Positions 8,394 to 14,856 of a stretch of 23,924 bases of DNA are shown here, in pieces. How positions within the stretch are numbered: the first letter of the stretch is position 1; each line of letters starts with the position of its first letter. This DNA is from Thermoplasmata archaeon (GTDB lineage: Archaea > Thermoplasmatota > Thermoplasmata > Thermoplasmatales > Thermoplasmataceae), in assembly GCA_021833045.1 (NCBI GenBank), contig JAKBGP010000005.1, positions 1 to 23,924 of the forward strand. The letters are read 5' to 3'. A model generated the notes under the pieces. It saw only the letters and a list, made by a program, of their open reading frames with translations. It was not told the DNA's origin and made no database searches. The translations under genes were made by a program, and so were the position numbers.

Positions 8394-10598
8394 ATGGCAA
8401 GCAAACAGGTTACAGCAGGGAACGAAGTGGTTCAAAAACTAAAGAAAGTTACAGCGAAGAAAAGAAGAGCTGCACCCTCAAAGCAGAAAATGGGAACATT
8501 TATTACGGAATCGGGCACAAAGGTATTCCTTGACAGGAATTACACCGAAATAAATCCAGTCTTAAGCTACATTGATGATGAAATGGTCATAGGAATCCCT
8601 TTGCCCAAGGAGACTCCTATCTTTGACAGGAAGAATAACATAGTCGGGATCAAGGTAGTCCTGGACAACTTTTTTATAAGTTCGCAAAAGAAGATAATAA
8701 ATGCTGAAGAAAGCTATTTCCTGAATAAAAATTTGATTGCCAAGATCCCCACTTCCCTGCTGGAGCAAAGATGGAGCGCCCCCTCCATCCAGGACTTCAT
8801 AAATGGCAGCGTGGATTACACACCATGGGAAGTATACAAAGAGATCAAGGAAAATGCATGGGATCATTTCATGGATTTTGGGGATAATAAGTCTGCATCT
8901 GTTTTTTCAGCATTGTATGATATTCTGACCTACTGTTATCCCCTCTTTAATTCAATGCCTTATGTAAGATTTACCGGAAATAAAGGGGCTGCAAAATCCA
9001 AAGGCGGGGCAATTCATGATCAGATCGGCTTCAATTCACTGTCTGCAGTCAATCTTACAGCTGCAACAATGTTCCGTTCAATCCAGGACACCTCAGGGAT
9101 GCTGATCATAGATGAAGCTGAAACCTATGGCAAAAGATCTGTAAAGAGTGAAACACAGGAAGGGCTTGACCAGGTTATCAACTCAGGATGGCAGAAGAAT
9201 GGAAAAGTCCCCAGGCTTGAAAAGACAGAAAAAGGCTACAGGAGAGTCCTCTATTCCACTTATTCCCCGAAAGTGATTTGCGGAATTGGTGTTTTAACGG
9301 AGACGCTAAGGGACAGGAGCTACGAGATATTGCTTGTAAAGACGTTAGACAGGATAAAATCTGCCAGAACGGTAGATCCACGTGACAAAAGATGGCAGCA
9401 AATCAGGGACATGGCCTATGTTATGATTTTGAACCACTGGAAGGAAATCAGGGACATAATGGAAAATGAGGGAATTGAAAACAGGCTGAATCTTATGGGC
9501 AGGGATTGGGACAAAGCATATCCTATCCTTGTGCTGGCCAGTTTTGTTTCAAGACATGCCGGAGAGGAAGGCCAGGCAATTATAGATCAGATATGGGAGT
9601 TTTTAGAGGATCAGAGGGAAAAGGAAGAGGAGCAGCAATTGGATTCCATCGATTCAAACATAATTGAAACTTTGGATGAAGTGGTAAATGAAAAACACAA
9701 AGACATGCTTGATTACAGGCAAATTGGAAAAGAAGCACTGGAGGTGACTGAAGTAGAGGTAAAATTAATAGACATCTCTGAAAAGGTTGCACTCCTCCAG
9801 GGGATCGACGTCAGTTCCTCAAAATTCAACAAATCGAAATATAGCAAATACGTGAAGGACAAGATTCAAAAAATGGGATTGGCAAGAAATTTCAAGAGAG
9901 GGACTGCTGGATTCACTGTCTTTAACACAACTTCAAAGTCAATAATGGAGGCCAAGATCAGATATAAGCTGATCCGCATTGAAGAAATTGAAAATACCAA
10001 TGAAAAGAATGAAGACAGCAATAATGGGCCGGATATCCCGGAGGTCAAAAACTCCATTGAATTGCTCAGGGAAAAAGAATCAGATTCGCCTAATGGAACA
10101 ACTCTGATTCTAAAGGATCCTGAAAAGAACAATAACCGGGGGATTGCCAGAAAAGGTTCAAAGGCTGAGGATCCACCGGTCAATTCAAGCAAAACTCCAA
10201 CAACATTCCTGTATTTCAAGCAAACTAAGCAGTATCCGGATGGGCTCTTCGACAGGATGAACTTGAGGGTTGAAGACCGTTTTACACTGGAAGGAAAAAT
10301 ATTTTACAGGATACCATGGCCACAGGAAATTTCAAGGGAACATGCATTGGAATGGTCCGATTTTACTCTTGGTAACTCATGCAGTGAAAAAGAGTTCAAC
10401 ACTTACAAAACGTACAAAAAATCATCATACAAATTCCTGAAGATAGAACCGCTGGAGGATATCGAAATAGCAGGGGTGTACAAAAATTACGAGTTAAAAA
10501 AAGGGGCAGCTGAGGAAGTGGAAGAGCCCACAGCTGGCATTCTCATAAAACAGAACAGGGCCAGGTTGATTGAAAGCGAAGGAGAAAAAGGCCTATGA
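8394..10598 (+). CDS. Replicative P-loop ATPase, probable helicase
   Basis: A 734-residue protein with Walker A GNKGAAKS (195-202) and Walker B LIIDE (237-241), then a likely sensor region and an arginine-rich LRDRSYEILL. The ATPase core most resembles the DUF927/superfamily-3-like ATPases found downstream of PrimPol genes, so I infer a replicative helicase or loader. The N-terminus is basic. Past residue ~430 there is a charged linker, then a small winged-helix-like part (SSSKFNKSKYSKYVKDKIQK), a low-complexity acidic stretch and a C-terminal domain. It starts 2 bases after PrimPol, and its stop overlaps the next start (ATGA). Confidence 0.75.
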   Translation: MASKQVTAGNEVVQKLKKVTAKKRRAAPSKQKMGTFITESGTKVFLDRNYTEINPVLSYIDDEMVIGIPLPKETPIFDRKNNIVGIKVVLDNFFISSQKKIINAEESYFLNKNLIAKIPTSLLEQRWSAPSIQDFINGSVDYTPWEVYKEIKENAWDHFMDFGDNKSASVFSALYDILTYCYPLFNSMPYVRFTGNKGAAKSKGGAIHDQIGFNSLSAVNLTAATMFRSIQDTSGMLIIDEAETYGKRSVKSETQEGLDQVINSGWQKNGKVPRLEKTEKGYRRVLYSTYSPKVICGIGVLTETLRDRSYEILLVKTLDRIKSARTVDPRDKRWQQIRDMAYVMILNHWKEIRDIMENEGIENRLNLMGRDWDKAYPILVLASFVSRHAGEEGQAIIDQIWEFLEDQREKEEEQQLDSIDSNIIETLDEVVNEKHKDMLDYRQIGKEALEVTEVEVKLIDISEKVALLQGIDVSSSKFNKSKYSKYVKDKIQKMGLARNFKRGTAGFTVFNTTSKSIMEAKIRYKLIRIEEIENTNEKNEDSNNGPDIPEVKNSIELLREKESDSPNGTTLILKDPEKNNNRGIARKGSKAEDPPVNSSKTPTTFLYFKQTKQYPDGLFDRMNLRVEDRFTLEGKIFYRIPWPQEISREHALEWSDFTLGNSCSEKEFNTYKTYKKSSYKFLKIEPLEDIEIAGVYKNYELKKGAAEEVEEPTAGILIKQNRARLIESEGEKGL

Positions 10599-10777
10599 AG
10601 TTCATCAGGGCATCTTCCAAGCAGCTTCAGGCCATAAAGAACCTTTCTTACAACAGGCACAACATCAACAGGATTTTAAAAACGCTTGAAGGCCTGCATA
10701 AGGAAACACTGTTCGAATTGAGCATAGACGAGGCAAGGAAGCTGATAAGCGAATTGCTGAAAGGGAGGAAGCTATGA
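10595..10777 (+). CDS. Small basic helical protein (SKQLQAI...LSIDEARKLI)
   Basis: A 60-residue protein. The pattern ASSKQLQAIKNLS followed by LSIDEARKLISELLK is a small helical motif that recurs at the ends of phage and plasmid replication and recombination proteins. Here it is a free-standing gene. It overlaps both neighbours by four bases (ATGA at each end), so it is translationally coupled to the ATPase and probably works with it. Function unknown. Confidence 0.7.
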   Translation: MKFIRASSKQLQAIKNLSYNRHNINRILKTLEGLHKETLFELSIDEARKLISELLKGRKL

Positions 10778-11166
10778 ATCTTTATGCTTCTCCCAAAATG
10801 AAACTCAATTCTGTTACTGCAGTAACAGAAATATGGGAAATAGCCAAAAGCCGAGGAGGTGATCCAATGATCCCCTTATTTTTTCAAAAGGGGGAGAGGA
10901 CAACTCCAAGGGATAGCAGCCTGGTTGTGCTGCATAAAAACAACCCGGACCCCTTAGACAACTACCAAGAAGACAAGGGATCCGGAACCCCGCAAAGGGT
11001 GATTGGTATGTGTGGAAAGAACATAAAACCATGTGTTCAGAGGATGGGCCATGCCTCTGAAAGCATTAAAGGAATGGCTAAGAGCTTTCTATCGGGCCTC
11101 AGGAATGAGGGAATTGTCATCACTGCAAGGAAGTGCATAAAAGAGGTGTTATCATGGAAGTTCTAA
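10774..11166 (+). CDS. Hypothetical protein, start uncertain (10774 or 10867)
   Basis: A 130-residue frame that is not recognised. ATG 10774 overlaps the previous stop (ATGA) and has GGGAGGA upstream. However, ATG 10867 (residue 32) has a near-perfect ribosome site, GAGGAGGTGAT, and a long palindromic operator lies between the two (10809-10830). The shorter form has 99 residues. The C-terminal half is basic (RMGHASESIKGMAKSFLSG... CIKEVLSWKF) and probably helical. The end overlaps the next gene by 13 bases when that starts at 11154. Confidence 0.55.
   Translation: MNLYASPKMKLNSVTAVTEIWEIAKSRGGDPMIPLFFQKGERTTPRDSSLVVLHKNNPDPLDNYQEDKGSGTPQRVIGMCGKNIKPCVQRMGHASESIKGMAKSFLSGLRNEGIVITARKCIKEVLSWKF
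10809..10830. promoter_or_regulatory. 22-bp perfect palindromic operator, site A
   Basis: The core TGTTACTGCAGTAACA (10812-10827) extends by three bases on each side to a 22-bp perfect palindrome. Close relatives occur at 13871-13886, 20815-20830 and 22121-22136. It lies inside the long form of the 10774 gene but upstream of the strong internal ribosome site, so it may control a promoter within the operon. Confidence 0.7.
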
Positions 11167-11543
11167 GTTCAGAGCCTCAGGCCATCGGGAAATCAAGGAA
11201 AGAGAAGGTAGAGGAGGCCTATAATTTGCTCAAAGGCGTCTTTGAACGTTACAGCGAGGAAATAGGCAATTATGCCATGGAAGAAGGGAAACACGACCTG
11301 ATGTATCAGGTCAGGTATGGTATGTTAAGATCCCTAGTTCTAAATGAATGGAAGGTATCTGCACCATTCATTGAATTTAAGAAAGATTCAGGAAGCAGCA
11401 CAGTAACGAACCTTCTCTTCCTTGAGCCATCGCTGATGGTTCAGATTCTATGGGATTTCAGCAAGAAACCGACATACAAGCTGCAAGGGTTCAGGATGAT
11501 AGATCTTGGAAACGGGGCCCTGGAGGCATGGTCCTATGAGTGA
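11154..11543 (+). CDS. Hypothetical protein of the replication operon
   Basis: A 129-residue protein, not recognised. ATG 11154 is chosen because GAGGTG lies 5 bases upstream; a GTG at 11133 would add seven residues. The N-terminal half is helical (EKVEEAYNLLKGVFERYSEE), the rest mixed with aromatic beta-like segments ending LEAWSYE. It overlaps the previous gene by 13 bases and the next by 8. Nothing points to a reaction. Confidence 0.65.
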   Translation: MEVLSSEPQAIGKSRKEKVEEAYNLLKGVFERYSEEIGNYAMEEGKHDLMYQVRYGMLRSLVLNEWKVSAPFIEFKKDSGSSTVTNLLFLEPSLMVQILWDFSKKPTYKLQGFRMIDLGNGALEAWSYE

Positions 11544-11907
11544 ACACTCCTCAACATCAAACTGTGGCATACAGGCGGCCCTGGACATGTTTCCTGACAG
11601 AACCAAGGTGGGAGGGGGGAGTATCTACAGATCAGGAAAAGGGAAACCCGTTAAGCAAAGCCATGGTGACATGGCTGAAAACTCCCGCAAACAATCGAAG
11701 GAATCATTAAGGGACAGAATCAAACTAATTCCGGAAGGCTCACTCATAGAAATAATGATGGATGGAAACCCCAACACACACAACTACAGGGGCCATTTTG
11801 TAACTGCAAAGCTAGGAAAGTTAATAATGGACACAACGGGCCAGTCTGGAAGAAGGTACAGGTTCAGCATAGATCACATCAGGGAAATAAAGGAGGTGCA
11901 GCAATGA
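11536..11907 (+). CDS. Protein with Sm/Hfq-like C-terminal domain (first of two)
   Basis: A 123-residue protein from ATG 11536, preceded by GGAGG. A polar, disordered N-terminus is followed by residues ~63-120 with the alternation expected of an Sm-type beta barrel: PEGSLIEIMMDG, then YRGHFVTAKLGKLIMDT, then RRYRFSIDHIREI. The pattern of a dG turn, a bent strand and a final I..I strand fits Sm1/Sm2, but I see no unambiguous family signature, so this is inference. The next gene has a similar C-terminal half. It overlaps both neighbours. An RNA- or DNA-binding role is possible. Confidence 0.6.
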   Translation: MSEHSSTSNCGIQAALDMFPDRTKVGGGSIYRSGKGKPVKQSHGDMAENSRKQSKESLRDRIKLIPEGSLIEIMMDGNPNTHNYRGHFVTAKLGKLIMDTTGQSGRRYRFSIDHIREIKEVQQ

Positions 11908-12191
11908 GCGAGATAATAATAAACGGAAAGAAATTTGAGAGGATAGGCTACGAACCAAGGAAGCTGGAGGCTGAGAAACCTAGGATCAATAATGGGGAAG
12001 AGCCGAGGAACTATTCACAGCCGGATCCAATGAACGTATCCCTCCAGGGAAGATCCATGACTGTATTGCTTTTGGATGGGAAGGCTGAAAATGGGATCTG
12101 CATGAAAATGGGCCAATACTTCCTGGAACTGGAATCACAGGGAAAAACGATCCTAATCAACAAGGGAATGATCCTGGAGGTCATCCTATGA
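11904..12191 (+). CDS. Protein with Sm/Hfq-like C-terminal domain (second of two)
   Basis: A 95-residue protein whose ATG overlaps the preceding stop (ATGA). Residues ~48-95 read GRSMTVLLLDGKAENGI, then GQYFLELESQGKTI, then LINKGMILEVIL. This closely follows the strand order of Hfq/Sm folds (V.V.L.dG...G, then fleL...gk..li.k..I). The N-terminal 45 residues are charged, with FERIGYEPRK. Adjacent placement after another such protein suggests a hetero-oligomer. The fold call is inferred from sequence rhythm only. Confidence 0.6.
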   Translation: MSEIIINGKKFERIGYEPRKLEAEKPRINNGEEPRNYSQPDPMNVSLQGRSMTVLLLDGKAENGICMKMGQYFLELESQGKTILINKGMILEVIL

Positions 12192-12706
12192 CTGAAATCA
12201 TTGAAGACTACGGGAAGCTCGATGCAATGCAGAAGGATGAGATCCACAAGGCCATAAAAGCCATGCTGACCCCCGAGCCTAAACCCTACATTAATTGCCC
12301 ATACTATCAGAAATGCGAGGATCAGGTATGCCCTATGGACCCGCTCAAGGAAAACAGGATATGGTATTCCCATGAGGGCCAATGCCTTAACCCGGAATAC
12401 AAGGGCACATTGATGGCCCAGAGCAAGAAGAAGATCTCAAAAAAGCATGCACCTGGTTATTTCACCTATGCAATGCTCGACCGGGACATGATCATACGGA
12501 AGGGAGTGGAAGGCATTGATCCCGACGTTCCCGATAACGTATTGAGAAGGGGGCAGCATGCAGTCGATTCATTGTACCGGGAAAGGGAGAAGGCATGGCT
12601 TTCAGGCCATTCTGAGATCACCGGGGAACAGAAGGAAAGGATGAGGCTGGACGGAATCAAAAAATACGAGGCCTTAAAATCGTACATGGAAGGCAACTCA
12701 AAATAA
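12188..12706 (+). CDS. Cys-rich, possibly metal-binding protein
   Basis: A 172-residue protein, the last gene of the operon, starting with an ATGA overlap. Cysteines 37, 43, 48 and 66 (CPYYQKC...C, then GQC) could bind zinc or an iron-sulfur cluster. The rest is charged and helical (REREKAWLSGHSEITGEQKERMRLDGIKKYEAL). The family is not recognised. A T-rich stretch shortly after the stop may end the operon. Confidence 0.65.
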   Translation: MTEIIEDYGKLDAMQKDEIHKAIKAMLTPEPKPYINCPYYQKCEDQVCPMDPLKENRIWYSHEGQCLNPEYKGTLMAQSKKKISKKHAPGYFTYAMLDRDMIIRKGVEGIDPDVPDNVLRRGQHAVDSLYREREKAWLSGHSEITGEQKERMRLDGIKKYEALKSYMEGNSK

Positions 12707-12730
12707 ACCTTTATTACGATAATTTAGACA

Positions 12731-12745
12731 TTAAAGGGTTTTTTG
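12731..12745 (+). terminator. Possible T-rich terminator of the replication operon
   Basis: A run of six T residues (12739-12744) after AAAGGG lies about 30 bases past the last stop codon. Archaeal transcription often ends at such U-runs without a hairpin. Support is position and composition only. Confidence 0.3.
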
Positions 12746-12930
12746 TTACGGCATTTTCAGGGGTGATGATCCCTTGCCATATAATTACACCCCCATGAAG
12801 GGATGTTTCTTAAAAAGCAAGTAGAAAATAGTTGAAAAGGCATTGATAAGGAATATGAAAAAATAGAATGCCACAAGCTGAAGGGCCCGAGAGAGAACAG
12901 GAAATTAAAAAATGTTTTAGTGTGATTATT
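12746..12930. other. Gene-poor stretch after the replication operon
   Basis: I see no convincing gene here. A 29-codon frame (from 12867) ends in the first structured unit and is probably chance. The stretch is AT-rich and leads into the repeat units that follow. Confidence 0.4.
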
Positions 12931-12940
12931 GAAAGAAGAC

Positions 12941-13040
12941 CAAATGTGACCACTTGAAAACACGGATAAACATGGTCTCATGATAAAGTGGTCACTGGTC
13001 ACTTATTAAAGCAAAGCGTAATATTAACCAGATAAGAGCT
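12941..13040. repeat. Structured unit 1 (complementary arms around 30 bases)
   Basis: The 5' arm GTGACCACTT (12946-12955) is followed by exactly 30 bases (12956-12985), then the 3' arm AAGTGGTCAC (12986-12995). The 3' arm is part of a 7-bp direct repeat GTCACTG GTCACTT (12991-13004). The unit ends with the constant box TAATATTAACCAGATAAGAG (13019-13038). The preceding GAAAGAAGACCAA (12931-12943) is identical before unit 3. Strand of action unknown. Confidence 0.8.
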
Positions 13041-13133
13041 ACAAACATGGGAAATGAACATCTGGAAAACAGAAAAAATCCATGGGAAATTAAAAGTGAT
13101 GAATGAGAAGATGATAAGGCCAAAATTGAATGA

Positions 13134-13217
13134 TGGCATGTTGCCTGGCATGTGCCATTTACATGCCACTTCATTTAATGCAGTAAAATACGGCATTAAT
13201 TTGCAAAAATGGCATGT
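13134..13217 (+). promoter_or_regulatory. TGGCATGT operator cluster, copy 1
   Basis: TGGCATGT occurs at 13134-13141 and 13146-13153, its reverse complement ACATGCCA at 13161-13168, and again TGGCATGT at 13210-13217. The last site is exactly 41 bases after the inverted site and about 17 bases before a TATA box. The same plan, with the same 41-base distance, recurs at 16159-16241. It looks like a regulator binding region for the promoter at 13235. Confidence 0.6.
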
Positions 13218-13234
13218 GGCGGCTGCTGCTCTCC

Positions 13235-13248
13235 TATTATTATATATA
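13235..13248 (+). promoter_or_regulatory. TATA box of the first membrane-protein module
   Basis: TATTATTATATATA is a strong archaeal TATA element. Transcription would start near 13270, giving a leader of about 95 bases before ATG 13367. In the leader, GAGGC (13329) can pair with GCCTC (about 13350) or GCCTC with GAGG next to the ribosome site. Confidence 0.6.
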
Positions 13249-13366
13249 CATGATTCAAGAGCTCTAATTTGAAAAAAATTTTCGAAATCTCCAAAATTTA
13301 TTTGGAAAATTTGTAAAAAGAGGCCACCTAAAAGAAGAAAGCCTCAAAAGCCGAGGAGAAGGTGAA

Positions 13367-13435
13367 ATGGCAGGAAAGAACACGAAAAGGGGAAAGAAGA
13401 ATGGCAAGAATGCAGCACTTCAAGTAGAAATGTAA
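13367..13435 (+). CDS. N-terminal part of membrane-protein copy 1 (MAGKNTK...)
   Basis: A 22-residue basic frame with a perfect ribosome site (GAAGGTGAA) before ATG 13367. Its sequence MAGKNTKRGKKNGKNAA matches the N-terminus of the intact copy at 21436 (MAGKDTKK...KKNGRNAA). The leader of about 45 bases is also conserved between copies. The frame stops at 13433, two bases before the next ATG, and the following frame is open upstream (SSRNVRMTRISYG), so a one-base indel probably splits what was one gene of about 97 codons. Confidence 0.5.
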   Translation: MAGKNTKRGKKNGKNAALQVEM

Positions 13436-13437
13436 GA

Positions 13438-13659
13438 ATGACCAGGATCTCTTACGGGTTCCATCTCAAGCTCAAGCATGTCCTTGGAGGAGTTACCCTT
13501 CTCTCACTGCTTGCAGCATTCGAGGTATTCTCCATACCTGCTGCGAACGGGATCATAGATCTTATGGCCCCTTCACGAGCCATTGCAGGTTTGACATGGT
13601 TCTTGGTAGCAATTATAAGCGGAGGTGCTGCAATAGTTCTTTACGAGGATGATGAATAA
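13438..13659 (+). CDS. Small two-helix membrane protein, copy 1
   Basis: A 73-residue protein with two hydrophobic helices, about residues 15-34 (HVLGGVTLLSLLAAFEVF) and 47-68 (IAGLTWFLVAIISGGAAIVLY), separated by a short polar loop and ending EDDE. It is a paralogue of the C-terminal part of the protein at 21436, with RISYG matching GIRYG at the first helix. Small two-helix proteins occurring as paralogues resemble VP1/VP3 capsid proteins of spindle-shaped viruses in architecture; this is a hypothesis. It lacks a ribosome site of its own, consistent with a frameshifted parent gene. Confidence 0.6.
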   Translation: MTRISYGFHLKLKHVLGGVTLLSLLAAFEVFSIPAANGIIDLMAPSRAIAGLTWFLVAIISGGAAIVLYEDDE

Positions 13660-13693
13660 GAATCTTTATTAATCCTGTTAATATAGTAAAGAT

Positions 13694-13804
13694 ATGTACC
13701 AGACGTACCAGACAAGAAAAAAATCAAAATTCAACCTTGCAGTTGGATATGGGTTAATCGTGTTTGGAGTTGTTGGCCTCTTATTGATCTATGGCGTTAT
13801 TTGA
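13694..13804 (+). CDS. 36-residue single-helix membrane protein, copy 1
   Basis: A very short frame (MYQTYQTRKKSKFN, then a hydrophobic helix of about 20 residues ending YGVI). A protein of identical length, with the same plan (Tyr and Arg/Lys near the start, helix, Ile at the end), lies at 21825 in the same relative position after the other two-helix gene. Conservation of length and layout in both modules supports real coding. It is probably membrane inserted with a cytoplasmic basic tail. Function unknown. Confidence 0.6.
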   Translation: MYQTYQTRKKSKFNLAVGYGLIVFGVVGLLLIYGVI

Positions 13805-13870
13805 TGTATCCTTTTGGGTATTGTGCAAGATAAAGCCTCATGCTCATCTGAAAAGTAAAGTTTCCATTTT

Positions 13871-13886
13871 TGTTACTGCAGTATCA
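13871..13886. promoter_or_regulatory. Palindromic operator, site B
   Basis: TGTTACTGCAGTATCA has the central TACTGCAGTA and outer TG...CA of site A, with one imperfect pair. It lies about 75 bases upstream of the TATA box at 13947 in the duplicated non-coding module. Confidence 0.55.
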
Positions 13887-13946
13887 TAATTGTATACCAT
13901 CATGTTTTCATTAGAGATCTCCAACACTTTTTCATTTCACCCGCTT

Positions 13947-13958
13947 TCTTTATATATC
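13947..13958 (+). promoter_or_regulatory. TATA box of non-coding module, copy 1
   Basis: CTTTATATATCC lies about 30 bases upstream of the sharply conserved block that begins CGAGGGG. The corresponding element at 22196 is CTTTATATCCCC. Confidence 0.5.
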
Positions 13959-13978
13959 CACTGAAAAAGAATATTATT

Positions 13979-14085
13979 CGAGGGGCCTATTTCACGGTTT
14001 AACCCCTATGAACTCACCTTCATGGGATTAATGGCCATACTCTCCCCTATAGAAATTCCCAATAGAGAGGGAGACCCACAGGAGG
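13979..14085 (+). ncRNA. Candidate structured RNA or DNA element, copy 1
   Basis: From about 13969 a block of about 70 bases is nearly identical to 22219-22288. It can fold as AGGGG (13981-13985) with CCCCT downstream, and has a second hairpin starting CCATA. That second hairpin differs from copy 2 by a paired U-A to C-G change, although copy 1 has two mismatches there. The only ATG frame stops after seven codons, so the conservation is not for protein. A TATA box sits about 30 bases upstream. The region 13805-14091 holds no other gene. Confidence 0.5.
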
Positions 14086-14091
14086 GAGGAG

Positions 14092-14268
14092 ATGGAGAAG
14101 CAGCGGGAGAAGTGGAGGAACAAAGCGAAGAGGGAACAGAAGAAAAAGGAGAAGGCCAGGAAAGCTGTGGAATACAGCAAGCAGGGAATGAGTGAAAGAG
14201 AAATAGCAAAGAAAATGAAACTAAGCCCTGCAACGACTCATAGACTATTAAAAAGTGGAGCAGAATGA
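14092..14268 (+). CDS. Small helix-turn-helix protein (resolvase-type HTH)
   Basis: A 58-residue protein: a highly charged coiled-coil-like start (MEKQREKWRNKAKREQKKKEKARK), then a helix-turn-helix, SKQGMSEREIAKKMKLSPAT, with a recognition end HRLLK. This is the HTH type seen at the ends of resolvases and in small phage regulators. GGAGGGAGGAG precedes the ATG. A degenerate fragment of the same gene lies on the minus strand at 16403-16477. The stop codon overlaps the 5' arm of structured unit 2. A regulator of the accessory region is likely. Confidence 0.65.
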   Translation: MEKQREKWRNKAKREQKKKEKARKAVEYSKQGMSEREIAKKMKLSPATTHRLLKSGAE

Positions 14269-14359
14269 AGCACTTGCAGAAATCGGCGTTGACTGGGTTA
14301 CAAAAGGGTGCTTCATGCTTCATACTCAAAACAAGGTCTAATATTAACCAGATAAGAGC
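14265..14359. repeat. Structured unit 2
   Basis: The 5' arm ATGAAGCACTT (14265-14275) is followed by exactly 30 bases (14276-14305) and the 3' arm GGGTGCTTCAT (14306-14316), which pairs over 11 positions if GU is allowed. The 3' side is a 7-bp direct repeat CTTCATG CTTCATA (14311-14324). The constant box follows at 14339-14358. The 30-base insert bears no obvious relation to those of the other units. Confidence 0.8.
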
Positions 14360-14402
14360 AAACAGCATGGAAATTTGAAAGAAAAAATTGGAGGAATGAA
14401 AA

Positions 14403-14645
14403 ATGTCACAGAAATGGATATCAAAGGGTGAAGGAAGGGACAGGAAGAGCTTTGCGATTGAGACGGAGAGGAAACCAAGGGAAAGGGCCCTTAGGGCATC
14501 CGACATAGGCCCCTCAGTAAGTGATCTGGAGAGGGAGGCATGGAATCTCCTTGGAGATCTTTCCAAGGTCACCGATGTTGATGAGCTGCTGCATATATCA
14601 AGGCATGGATCAGCGATGCCAGGAACAATGCCAGGTGGCTCATAA
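14403..14645 (+). CDS. Hypothetical charged protein, probably frameshifted at its end
   Basis: An 80-residue frame from ATG 14403 with GGAGGAATG as ribosome site; not recognised. It is charged, with DLEREAWNLLGDLSKVTDVDELL, then a low-quality tail (SAMPGTMPGGS). Another frame overlapping the end reads AYIKAWISDARNNARWLINE, then ISGKG and a stop at 14666-14668, a much more protein-like continuation. One base inserted or deleted near 14590 would join them into a protein of about 87 residues. Either a recent mutation or a sequencing error could explain this. Confidence 0.5.
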   Translation: MSQKWISKGEGRDRKSFAIETERKPRERALRASDIGPSVSDLEREAWNLLGDLSKVTDVDELLHISRHGSAMPGTMPGGS

Positions 14646-14856
14646 ATGAGATATCCGGGAAGGGCTAACTAATGCCACTATCCCAGATTTACCAAGACCA
14701 ACGAGAACAGGAAGAGGGGGTGCAATAGTAACTGAAACACATGAGAAAGGGCTTTAAATCGCAAGATAAGAGGTTCGAATAATAATCAGCATCCGGGGAA
14801 ATGTAGGATGAGCGGAAAAATAACGCAAACATACTTTGAAATACATACAAGAAATA

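Noticed and set aside
11133..11153. GTG start for the 11154 gene and TTG starts at 11506, 21379 and 14836
   Set aside because: In each case an in-frame ATG just downstream (with a good ribosome site at 11154, 11536 and 21436) is the better start; for 14836/14857 the choice is uncertain.
12992..13196. Minus-strand frames containing MFVALIWLIL, also at 15962-16177 and 14006-14572
   Set aside because: The shared peptide is the reverse translation of the constant box of the structured units. The frames have no ribosome sites and differ outside the box.
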